From the NCBI GenBank assembly GCA_022616575.1, contig JAKEEN010000106.1, positions 1-5,170 on the forward strand: a stretch of DNA of 5,170 nucleotides, in the 5' to 3' direction. This document shows, in pieces, positions 1 to 5,170 of this stretch (within the stretch, counting starts at the first letter, position 1; each line of letters begins with the position of its first letter). This DNA comes from Flammeovirgaceae bacterium (GTDB taxonomy: Bacteria > Bacteroidota > Bacteroidia > Cytophagales > Cyclobacteriaceae). Below the pieces are notes generated by a model. It did no database searches, was not told the DNA's origin, and saw only the letters and a program-made list of their open reading frames with translations. The position numbers were made by a program, and so were the translations under genes.

Positions 1-436
1 ACTCATACCCCAGGATGCCGTGTACTTCTGTGCCCAGGTAATTTTTCAACTCCAGGTAGTCATCTTCCAGCACCAATACTGCATGGCCTACGCCATGAAC
101 ACCGGGAAGTTCTAATGAAACATTGTTGGCAACATAGGCATCAACTATTTTCTCTCCCCCAGGTCCGGAAATAGAATACCGTCTTGAATACGATAAATTT
201 AAAATATCCGAAAAGGTTTTTTCCGTAAGTATGGCGGTGCGTACGCCTGTATCAACAATAAATTTTAGTGGTAGAACATTATTTAGCACAACCGGCACAA
301 CAATTAAGTTGTTGTAAATTTCGACAGGAATAACCACCCGCTTTTTTTCATCGGCCAATGAAAACCCTAATACTTGTGCAAAGGAAATTTGAATGGCGAG
401 TTGAAAAAAAATGAGTAAGTAAACCCTTCGATGCAT
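1..436 (-). CDS. Exported retropepsin-like aspartyl protease, N-terminal part
   Basis: The first 145 codons are visible and the left window edge removes the C-terminus. The product starts MHRRVYLLIFFQ, a signal peptide of about 20 residues with a likely signal peptidase I site after SFA (A20), so it should act in the periplasm or at the outer membrane. Residues 33-64 read as an aspartyl-protease first half: a hydrophobic strand, then FIVDTG with the catalytic Asp at D62 and DTG at 62-64. The stretch HGILGYE at 139-145 matches the conserved glycine motif that follows in this family, usually GILGxxFF. Bacteroidota relatives are about 400 residues and often carry a C-terminal PDZ domain, which cannot be seen here. 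Its substrate is unknown. It lies 44 bases downstream of the LOG gene on the same strand and is probably co-transcribed with it. The ATG at 434-436 is the start that includes the whole signal peptide. Confidence 0.85.
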   Translation of the reverse strand, partial: MHRRVYLLIFFQLAIQISFAQVLGFSLADEKKRVVIPVEIYNNLIVVPVVLNNVLPLKFIVDTGVRTAILTEKTFSDILNLSYSRRYSISGPGGEKIVDAYVANNVSLELPGVHGVGHAVLVLEDDYLELKNYLGTEVHGILGYE

Positions 437-460
437 ATAACATGTTCTACTACAAGTTAA

Positions 461-473
461 TGCAAAATTTGCA
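461..473. promoter_or_regulatory. Short perfect palindrome between two minus-strand genes
   Basis: TGCAAA and TTTGCA flank a single central A, giving 6-bp arms. It lies 7 bases beyond the LOG stop codon and about 25 bases before the protease start, a position suitable for a regulator binding site or a weak processing hairpin. A palindrome of this size in AT-rich DNA can easily occur by chance, so function is only suggested. Confidence 0.2.
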
Positions 474-480
474 GAGCTTC

Positions 481-1023
481 CTATAACCCTCTTTGCGTGA
501 GCTGTTCTAAAAGTACTGCGGGTTTATCCGCCACTTTCACTTCATCCATCCAATGTTTTTGTAAAAATCCCTGCTCACTCATGGTTTGCATTTGAGCAAG
601 TAATAAATCGAAAAAACCGAGGGTATTGATAAACCCAAGAGGGTGTTTAATAAGTCCGAGTTGTTTCCAGGTGAGAATTTCGGCCGTCTCATCAAGGGTT
701 CCCCAGCCGCCAGGCAACGTGATAAAAGCCTGTGACAAATCAGCCATTCGTTTTTTACGCTGGTGCATGCTGTCAACTACTTCCAATTGGGCAAGACCAG
801 TATGCCCTACTTCGCGTTGCATTAAAAAGCCTGGGATCACACCAATTACGGATCCACCATGATTCAAGACTGAGTCGGCTAAAATGCCCATAAGGCCGAT
901 ATTACCACCGCCATACACAAGTGTATGCCCATTTTTAGCCATTAATGAACCAAGGGTTTCGGCAGCTTCTGCATAAGCAGTATTATTACCCTTGCTCGAG
1001 CCGCAGAAAACTCCGATGTTCAT
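481..1023 (-). CDS. LOG-family nucleotide 5'-monophosphate phosphoribohydrolase (TIGR00730 Rossmann-fold protein)
   Basis: A complete 180-residue protein of normal length for the LOG family, formerly mislabelled lysine decarboxylases. Known members hydrolyse cytokinin riboside 5'-monophosphates or ordinary nucleotides such as AMP, releasing the base and ribose 5-phosphate; the protein is cytosolic. Visible signatures are the N-terminal Rossmann strand and loop (IGVFCGSS, 3-10), the glycine loop YGGGNIGLMG (37-46), the MHxRK motif (M86-K90, catalytic Arg R89) and PGGxGTxxE (104-112), ending in the catalytic Glu E112. The variable position of the last motif is Trp (PGGWGT), where Tyr or Phe is common. 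The ATG at 1021-1023 gives the family's usual N-terminus; no Shine-Dalgarno is seen, as expected for Bacteroidota. It sits between a possible small membrane protein (23-base gap) and the exported protease (44-base gap), in a likely operon. True substrate is not determinable from sequence; a cytokinin role should not be assumed. Confidence 0.93.
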   Translation of the reverse strand: MNIGVFCGSSKGNNTAYAEAAETLGSLMAKNGHTLVYGGGNIGLMGILADSVLNHGGSVIGVIPGFLMQREVGHTGLAQLEVVDSMHQRKKRMADLSQAFITLPGGWGTLDETAEILTWKQLGLIKHPLGFINTLGFFDLLLAQMQTMSEQGFLQKHWMDEVKVADKPAVLLEQLTQRGL

Positions 1024-1046
1024 GGTCGGCTTGGTAAGCTAGCAGA

Positions 1047-1166
1047 TTAGAATTTGTTGTCGTGCTTGTTATTGCTCACCATTTTATTAGGAAATATCCA
1101 AGGTGAGATAATAGCCAAAACAAAAAGGGTAATTACAACGTAGAATGGAGTCCAGGATGCGTCCAT
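1047..1166 (-). CDS. Possible small single-pass membrane protein (39 aa)
   Basis: A short ORF starting MDASWTPFYVV, with one hydrophobic segment at about residues 8-26 (Phe, Val, Ile and Leu-rich, ending in a SPWIFP kink) and a polar, basic tail containing three Lys and one His over the last ten residues. That is a normal layout for a small inner-membrane protein with a cytosolic C-terminus. It is on the same strand as the LOG gene and ends 23 bases before that gene starts, so it would be the first gene of that transcription unit. I do not recognise a family and assign no function. Support comes from the amphipathic layout and operon-like position; against it, an ORF of 40 codons is expected by chance. 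The alternative is that this is simply the leader region of the LOG gene. Confidence 0.45.
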   Translation of the reverse strand: MDASWTPFYVVITLFVLAIISPWIFPNKMVSNNKHDNKF

Positions 1167-1186
1167 AAAAAAATTGTTTAGAGAGG

Positions 1187-1194
1187 TAAAAATA
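1187..1194 (-). promoter_or_regulatory. Weak -7-like box for the minus-strand LOG unit
   Basis: Read on the minus strand this is TATTTTTA, matching the Bacteroidota -7 consensus TAnnTTTG at all but the last fixed position. It lies 21 bases before the small ORF start, nearly the same spacing as the better box in front of the PD40 gene. I find no convincing TTG -33 element. The 80-base divergent region 1167-1246 must also carry the promoter of the DUF2911 gene, for which I see no clear match. Confidence 0.25.
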
Positions 1195-1246
1195 AGGCAG
1201 CATCTTCAGATTTTTTAATGATTATTGAAAAATGATTTAAGCAGAT

Positions 1247-1804
1247 ATGAGAAAAGTACTGGTTATAATAGGCATTATTGTGGCGGGGCTGGTGCTATTA
1301 GGAGCACTGGGTCTGTTTTTCGGAAAGAAGTACACCAAACAATTTAGTCCTGAACAAGAGGTTGCCTTTAACCAGGATGATTTGTCCGTTACAGTTTATT
1401 ACAATAGACCATTCAAAAAGGGAAGGGTAATTTTTGGCGAATTAGTGCCGTATGGTAAAGTGTGGCGCACAGGGGCGAATGAAGCAACTATTTTCAAAAC
1501 CAATAAAGACCTGATCATCGAGGGTCAAACACTAAAGGCAGGCAGCTATACACTCTGGACAATCCCTGATAAGGAAACATGGAAAGTAATTTTCAATAAA
1601 GAAACTGGTCAGTGGGGTATTAAAGCAACTACCGGAGAGGCAAACAGAGACCCTGATTTAGATGCTCTAAGTGTGGATGCTCACGCAGTTTGGCAAGACC
1701 AGGTATTTGAACAATTTACGATTCAGTTTGAACAATCAGGTTCGGATGCAGAGATGGTATTGCTGTGGGATCAAACATTGGTATCAGTACCCTTTAGTTA
1801 TTAA
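1247..1804 (+). CDS. Membrane-anchored DUF2911 domain protein
   Basis: A 185-residue protein with a strongly hydrophobic N-terminal helix at about residues 4-25, preceded by Arg-Lys and followed by GKKYTK. This is either an uncleaved signal anchor or a signal peptide without an obvious signal peptidase site, and it places the rest outside the inner membrane. The remainder is a DUF2911 domain: V-YNRP-KKGR (50-60), GELVPYGKVWRTGANEAT (64-81), then KAGSYTLWTIP (98-108) and W-VIFNKETGQWG (112-124). This core is characteristic of DUF2911, a common Bacteroidota family with no established biochemical function. The start at 1247 is the only one that includes the hydrophobic helix; the upstream sequence is AT-rich with no Shine-Dalgarno. 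It stands alone: divergent from the LOG unit, convergent with the PD40 gene. Family assignment is firm, function unknown. Confidence 0.9.
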   Translation: MRKVLVIIGIIVAGLVLLGALGLFFGKKYTKQFSPEQEVAFNQDDLSVTVYYNRPFKKGRVIFGELVPYGKVWRTGANEATIFKTNKDLIIEGQTLKAGSYTLWTIPDKETWKVIFNKETGQWGIKATTGEANRDPDLDALSVDAHAVWQDQVFEQFTIQFEQSGSDAEMVLLWDQTLVSVPFSY

Positions 1805-1818
1805 GAGCTTATTCTCCC

Positions 1819-1902
1819 TCAGAGTCTGTAGAGGACACAAGCTGTAAGCGTGAGAATTACAATCAGAATGACCATCAGTGTTCGTTTAAGGAGTTTCCAC
1901 AT
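1819..1902 (-). CDS. Possible 27-residue hydrophobic peptide or lipoprotein-like remnant
   Basis: The ORF begins MWKLLKRTLMVIL and is almost entirely a membrane helix: three basic residues at 3-7, an uninterrupted hydrophobic run from 8 to 25, and a C-terminal YRL. Residues 19-22 (LTAC) fit a lipobox, so it could be read as a lipoprotein signal, but only six residues would remain after processing. The ATG lies 29 bases after the PD40 stop codon on the same strand, so it could share that transcript. It fills most of the 127-base gap between convergent genes. It may be a real membrane peptide, the stub of a decayed gene, or chance. No family recognised. Confidence 0.28.
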   Translation of the reverse strand: MWKLLKRTLMVILIVILTLTACVLYRL

Positions 1903-1931
1903 TGACGGAGCAGGATAAATATTATTGTGAC

Positions 1932-3506
1932 TTACTTCCCTGCCCTCACCACGGCTTTTACAAGTATCTTCCTGTTTTCGAGAACTGCTTCAGGTCTTGC
2001 ATTGACAAATGAAGTCAGGCTGTTTGGGTCAAGCCCCGCATTGACAAGAAATGTAATTATCGATTCTGCCTGTTTTGCGGTGCGGTCATTGTGATAGGTA
2101 TAAACAGCATATGTGCTATCGCGTGTATAAAGCTGACCCAGCGTATCAATATCCTCAATCTGTGCAAGTACGGAGTCCACAATCATCTCGGTAAGATCAG
2201 GCGAAGACCTGACTGAATCTTCTACATATCCCTCCAGCATAACTTTTATTTCGAAGCCAACCGGATTGTTTTTAGCTAACCGCACTAATCTCCCTAATTC
2301 TTTTTCAGAAGTTTGATCAAGCACGTGTGAATAAGGCCTGAACTTCACCTGGTCAAGTGATATCTCGTCATCGGGTGCGATTTGTTTGAGTGTTACGTTG
2401 AGTTTTTCTGTGTTGAGGTTTACATTGGTAGAAGTGAGATCAAAAAGTTTAGCAAAGTAAGTAATGTTACTTTGTTCCGGATCAATGGCCAGCTCATAAA
2501 ATCCACCTTCATTCAGGTATAGTAGGTAAGAACCATCCAGTGAAGGTCTCCCGGAGTACACCCGCTTATTTATTGTGAGGTCAGTTACCGAGATATACGA
2601 AGCAATGCCGGCACCATTTACATCTGTAATTTTTCCTTCTACCTTCTTCACGCCATGAGGTCGAATATCTTCAGGCATCAGGTATTCATAAATTTCATTT
2701 CGCCTGGTGCCGGGCGCATCTTTCAATAAATAGCGGCCGGTGGAAATAGCACTTACGAGCTGATCGTCTTTTTCAGTATTCACAAAGTCAAGGGGTTTTG
2801 GCTCAGACCATACTTCATCCTGAAGTTTACTCACAAACAGATCCATACCCCCTTTGTTTGGAGAAATTTTGTTGGTGGAAAAGATAAGCGTAACCCCATC
2901 GGCCATGATGCGTGGAGTTTGAGAATTTCCTGTGTTGATGCTGGCTGGTAATTCTATGGGCTCTTCCCATTGGCCGGTTATTTTTTTCTTAGCCATAAAA
3001 ATTTTACATCCATCGGCATTTTGTTGTGTCATTTTATCACAGCGCATAAAATACATGGTCATTCCATCGGGCGTAAAAGTGGGTGACCCATCATTACTTT
3101 TTGAATTGATTGGCGAGCCGGGATTTGTGTAGTTGGTTCCCTGCAAATTGGTAAACCAGATGTCAAAATTCCCTACTCCATTTGATTTGAGAGATGTAAG
3201 GCACAGCGTCTTACCATCGGGCATGAGCGTAAATCCCTTGAAAAAGTTAAGCCTGTTGTTAATTGTCTTTGGAAGCATATACGGGTCTTTCCAATCAACC
3301 CCTTGCTTCGTGGAGGCGTATAAAACATTCCCTTCATCTGAATAATCGGTGATGTACACAATAGTATTTCCATCCAAACTGATAAACGGAGCCGACACAT
3401 TCATGGAGGGGTGATTGATAGGCTCTGCCATGCGTCTCACCTTGGCTTGAGGGTATGCAGAAACAAAACAAAGTAAAAGTCCAACAGTCAGGAAGTAGTG
3501 CTTCAT
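1932..3506 (-). CDS. Secreted PD40 beta-propeller protein with regulatory-type beta domain and diverged OmpA-like C-terminus
   Basis: A 524-residue envelope protein. Residues 1-21 form a signal peptide (MKHYFLTVGLLLCFVSAYPQA); C13 is preceded by Leu, a poor lipobox, so signal peptidase I processing is more likely than lipidation. Residues 39-280 hold about five TolB-like PD40 blades, with repeated cores such as SLDGNTIVY (43-51), MPDGKTLCL (95-103), TPDGMTMYF (145-153) and ADGVTLIFS (202-210), the last blade degenerate. Residues about 287-374 (VEGKITD-NGAGI, DGSYLLYL) resemble a carboxypeptidase regulatory-like beta sandwich. Residues about 382-522 align by eye with an OmpA-like domain, including FLVNAGLDPNSL (486-497) and a terminal NRK (511-513), but the GHTDxxG and LSxxRA motifs are changed and a spacer of about 30 residues is present. 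The domain order recalls PorE of the type IX secretion system without its TPRs; a T9SS role is not shown. No partner gene is adjacent. Confidence 0.85.
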   Translation of the reverse strand: MKHYFLTVGLLLCFVSAYPQAKVRRMAEPINHPSMNVSAPFISLDGNTIVYITDYSDEGNVLYASTKQGVDWKDPYMLPKTINNRLNFFKGFTLMPDGKTLCLTSLKSNGVGNFDIWFTNLQGTNYTNPGSPINSKSNDGSPTFTPDGMTMYFMRCDKMTQQNADGCKIFMAKKKITGQWEEPIELPASINTGNSQTPRIMADGVTLIFSTNKISPNKGGMDLFVSKLQDEVWSEPKPLDFVNTEKDDQLVSAISTGRYLLKDAPGTRRNEIYEYLMPEDIRPHGVKKVEGKITDVNGAGIASYISVTDLTINKRVYSGRPSLDGSYLLYLNEGGFYELAIDPEQSNITYFAKLFDLTSTNVNLNTEKLNVTLKQIAPDDEISLDQVKFRPYSHVLDQTSEKELGRLVRLAKNNPVGFEIKVMLEGYVEDSVRSSPDLTEMIVDSVLAQIEDIDTLGQLYTRDSTYAVYTYHNDRTAKQAESIITFLVNAGLDPNSLTSFVNARPEAVLENRKILVKAVVRAGK

Positions 3507-3525
3507 ACGAATTTCGGGTGATAAT

Positions 3526-3533
3526 CAAATTTA
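3526..3533 (-). promoter_or_regulatory. Bacteroidota -7 promoter box for the PD40 gene
   Basis: On the minus strand the sequence is TAAATTTG, an exact match to the Bacteroidota sigma factor -7 consensus TAnnTTTG, 20 bases before the ATG. A candidate -33 TTTG lies at 3558-3561 (minus), giving a spacer of 24 bases, slightly longer than the usual range. The predicted leader would be only about 10-15 bases. Confidence 0.45.
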
Positions 3534-3592
3534 GTCCTTATTTCTCAATCGTTTGTGCAAATTTTTTGCCTGATTTTTTGGGCGATGAAGAC

Positions 3593-3600
3593 TAATTTTA
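3593..3600 (+). promoter_or_regulatory. Weak -7-like box for the HisA-like gene
   Basis: TAATTTTA matches TAnnTTTG except for the last base and lies about 40 bases before the HisA-like start, in the 133-base divergent region. A TTTG at 3565-3568 is a possible -33 element with a 24-base spacer. AT-rich sequence makes such partial matches common. Confidence 0.22.
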
Positions 3601-3639
3601 ATCATGATGTGGTAAATTAGCTACTCAGTTAAAATTGAA

Positions 3640-4383
3640 ATGATCCAGGTAATTCCATCTATAGCTATCCGCAAGGGCAAAGTTGTAAAAATGCGCAAGG
3701 GCGATCCCGAAAGTGAAAAGGCCTATGATGAAAATCCGCTTGACCTTGCCAAGCGTTTTGAAGATCACGGCATTGAAGTAGTGCACCTAGTTGATTTGGA
3801 TGGAGCTGAGCGTGGCAGCCCCGTGAATTATCACGTGATCGAAGCCATCAGCGGATATACCGATTTGAAAATTGATTTTACCGGAGGCATTGCTACCGAT
3901 GGCGATATCAGCAAAGCCTACGAATACGGGGCAGACTATATCACAGCGTCTAGCGTAGCGGTTACGAATAAAGAATTGTTTGCTTCATGGATTGTGACAT
4001 ACGGCCGGGAGAAAATGACGCTTGGCGCGGATGTGACCGATGTGAAGTCGATGAAGTTATTATATCGCGGGTGGAGAATGAAATCAGAACTTACGTTGTT
4101 TGATCACCTTGACTATTTTTATTCGCGTGGTTTGAAATATGTAAAGTCAACCGATGTATCGCGCGATGGTGTTCTTGATGGCCCCGCTTTTGATTTTTAT
4201 GAAAAACTGATGAAGCGTTTTCCAGAGCTTTGCATATTGGCCAGTGGCGGTGTGCGAGGTGTCGATGATATCAAACGCCTGAATGATATGGGCATTTTTG
4301 CTGTCATTTTCGGTAAAGCTTATTATGAAGGCAATCTCAAACTCAAAGACCTCGAACAATTTTTTGTTAAGAAGACAGTTTAG
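3640..4383 (+). CDS. HisA/HisF-related TIM-barrel protein; diverged HisA paralog with altered active site
   Basis: A complete 247-residue protein of normal HisA length and clearly HisA-like throughout: FEDHGIEVVHLVDLDGA (40-56), LGADV (128-132), GW (144-145), STDVSRDG (170-177), ASGGV (201-205), FGKAYYEG (224-231). HisA isomerises ProFAR to PRFAR in histidine synthesis using two Asp residues. The second Asp (D131) and the Thr (T171) are kept. The first Asp, in the usual IPAIDIIDGK, is Ala here: the segment reads IPSIAIRKGK (5-14), with A9 in its place. The first phosphate loop GGGIR is TGGIA (81-85) and the IGS motif is ASS (103-105). The C-terminal-half phosphate site (SGGV, GKA) is intact. 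No other his gene is nearby. The fold assignment is firm; ProFAR isomerase activity is doubtful. The start at 3640 gives the expected first beta strand and follows an A-rich stretch. Confidence 0.9.
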   Translation: MIQVIPSIAIRKGKVVKMRKGDPESEKAYDENPLDLAKRFEDHGIEVVHLVDLDGAERGSPVNYHVIEAISGYTDLKIDFTGGIATDGDISKAYEYGADYITASSVAVTNKELFASWIVTYGREKMTLGADVTDVKSMKLLYRGWRMKSELTLFDHLDYFYSRGLKYVKSTDVSRDGVLDGPAFDFYEKLMKRFPELCILASGGVRGVDDIKRLNDMGIFAVIFGKAYYEGNLKLKDLEQFFVKKTV

Positions 4384-4391
4384 GTTAAGCG

Positions 4392-4410
4392 AAGGGAAGC
4401 CCTTACTTTT
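4392..4410 (+). terminator. Possible weak terminator after the HisA-like gene
   Basis: AAGGG (4392-4396) pairs with CCCTT (4400-4404) around a 3-base loop, followed on the plus strand by ACTTTT and a second short T-run to 4415. The stem is only 5 bp, so termination would be inefficient. It begins 8 bases after the HisA-like stop, and its 3' arm includes two bases of the convergent receptor gene's stop codon. Confidence 0.35.
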
Positions 4411-5170
4411 CGTTTTCCTTAAGCGTAACAGGTACAATAATCTTCACGCTAAAATTTCTCCCCATATTAAAAACGCCAACCCTATTGGTAGCTTCATTTA
4501 ATGAGGCGTACTTCAACCGGCTTAAATGATTTTGATAAGCTTCGTCAAAGATATTTGACACAGAAAACTGAATGGAAAGGAGTTTATCACCTTTTCGATT
4601 AGTTAGGTCACTACCCATTCCAATATTCCAAAGCGAATAGCCGGGGGTTCTTGATTCAGTTTTATTCTCTGAAAGAAATTTGTTCTGCTCCCATGCATGA
4701 ACAAATTCGATTTTTAAAAAAGCATTCTTGCAAAGGCCTTTAGAAAAATTAGCTCGTAACTCCGACTGATAGCGTGGTGCAGGCATAAAGGGCAAGTACT
4801 TGCTGCTGTCTGTTGTTGAAGTTTTATTCACCCCATTGACCCACGCAAACGAGTTTTCAAAGTGCAGCCAGTCCAACGGGTGAGGGTGCAAATCCAGTGA
4901 AATTTCTCCGCCTTGTAACTGCGCCTTCCCTTGCTGATACTGGTATGCAGGAACTGGATCTGAGGGGTCTGGAATACTATCTGTTCCATCCTGAGCTGAT
5001 AGCTTGCTTGCATAAATGTAATTCTGAATCGTGTTGCTGAAAACAGATGCTTCAGTACTAAGATGTTCTGAATGATAGTGAAATCCGAAGTCAAATTGAC
5101 CCGATGTTTCTGGTTTCAAATCATAGTTACCATATTCGTAGCGAAGGCTCCCCTCATGCTTTCCGTTCGA
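4403..5170 (-). CDS. TonB-dependent outer-membrane receptor, C-terminal part
   Basis: The visible part is the last 255 residues; the frame stays open to the right edge, so the N-terminus and plug are outside the window. An internal TTG or Met should not be taken as the start, because the preceding codons (EGSLRYEYGNYDL) continue the barrel signature YEYGNxxLKPETS. Further family hallmarks are YQYQQGKAQLQGGEISLD followed by HPHPLDWLHFENS, the late strand SNIFDEAYQNHLSRLKY, and the final strand MGRNFSVKIIVPV, whose aromatic and alternating pattern is the recognition signal for outer-membrane barrel insertion. Such receptors import iron complexes, other metals, vitamins or glycans using TonB energy. 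The substrate cannot be read from this part. The final strand is followed by a short polar tail (TLKENEK), slightly longer than typical. The gene converges on the HisA-like gene with a 19-base gap. Confidence 0.92.
   Translation of the reverse strand, partial: SNGKHEGSLRYEYGNYDLKPETSGQFDFGFHYHSEHLSTEASVFSNTIQNYIYASKLSAQDGTDSIPDPSDPVPAYQYQQGKAQLQGGEISLDLHPHPLDWLHFENSFAWVNGVNKTSTTDSSKYLPFMPAPRYQSELRANFSKGLCKNAFLKIEFVHAWEQNKFLSENKTESRTPGYSLWNIGMGSDLTNRKGDKLLSIQFSVSNIFDEAYQNHLSRLKYASLNEATNRVGVFNMGRNFSVKIIVPVTLKENEK

Noticed and set aside
481..1023. Lysine decarboxylase annotation for the PGGxGTxxE protein
   Set aside because: This is a historical misannotation of the LOG family; the motifs are those of nucleotide phosphoribohydrolases and there is no PLP-enzyme signature.
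1025..1046. Small GCTT/AAGC hairpin between the small ORF and LOG
   Set aside because: The stem is only 4 bp and has no T-run, so neither a terminator nor an attenuator can be supported.
2932..3345. Two plus-strand ORFs of 66 and 70 residues
   Set aside because: They are antisense to the PD40 propeller codons, lack domain features, and are explained by that gene's base composition.
3334..3528. Minus-strand ORF starting just upstream of the PD40 gene in another frame
   Set aside because: It overlaps the PD40 signal peptide and first blades out of frame and has no coherent protein pattern.
3640..4383. Plain annotation as HisA, ProFAR isomerase
   Set aside because: The first catalytic Asp and the N-terminal-half phosphate motifs are missing and no his genes flank it, so only HisA-like is supportable.
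4385..4427. Repeated TTAAGCG near the two convergent stops
   Set aside because: Two copies of a 7-base word about 35 bases apart in AT-rich sequence are expected by chance, and one lies within receptor codons.
4147..4437. 96-residue minus-strand ORF overlapping the HisA-like gene end
   Set aside because: It lies antisense to strongly conserved HisA-like codons and the receptor end in another frame, and its translation has no recognisable features.
4403..5119. Start of the receptor gene at 5119 (TTG)
   Set aside because: The frame stays open upstream to the window edge and the preceding codons encode conserved barrel sequence, so the TTG is an internal Leu codon.

Overview
The window looks like chromosomal DNA from a Bacteroidota bacterium, most likely of the order Cytophagales. 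The evidence is the protein families present (PD40/regulatory/OmpA-like surface protein, DUF2911 protein, Bacteroidota-type TonB-dependent receptor, retropepsin-like exported protease), starts without Shine-Dalgarno sequences, and an exact TAnnTTTG (Bacteroidota -7) box upstream of one gene. The genus cannot be fixed from this stretch. No mobile element, CRISPR array, rRNA or tRNA was seen.

Layout. Bases 1-1166 hold a probable minus-strand operon. In reading order it has a possible 39-residue single-pass membrane protein (1047-1166), a LOG-family nucleotide phosphoribohydrolase (481-1023), and an exported aspartyl protease cut off by the left edge (1-436). Diverging from it, 1247-1804 encodes a membrane-anchored DUF2911 protein. 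This converges on 1932-3506 (minus), a secreted PD40 beta-propeller protein with a regulatory-type beta domain and a diverged OmpA-like C-terminus. A 27-residue hydrophobic ORF (1819-1902, minus, weak) may lie just behind it. Diverging again, 3640-4383 (plus) encodes a HisA-type TIM barrel, which converges on the C-terminal 255 residues of a TonB-dependent receptor (4403-5170, minus) that runs off the right edge.

Functionally this is mostly ordinary housekeeping and envelope content, and I see no coherent new multi-gene system. The most interesting gene is the HisA-like protein. It stands outside any his operon, and its sequence has lost the first catalytic Asp and changed the N-terminal-half phosphate loops, while keeping the second Asp, the Thr and the C-terminal-half phosphate site. 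That pattern suggests a repurposed paralog rather than a histidine-biosynthesis enzyme. The second most interesting is the PD40 protein, a PorE-like arrangement without TPRs whose OmpA-like domain appears to lack the usual peptidoglycan-binding residues. Two tiny hydrophobic ORFs are also recorded. No gene-free stretch exceeds 300 bases.
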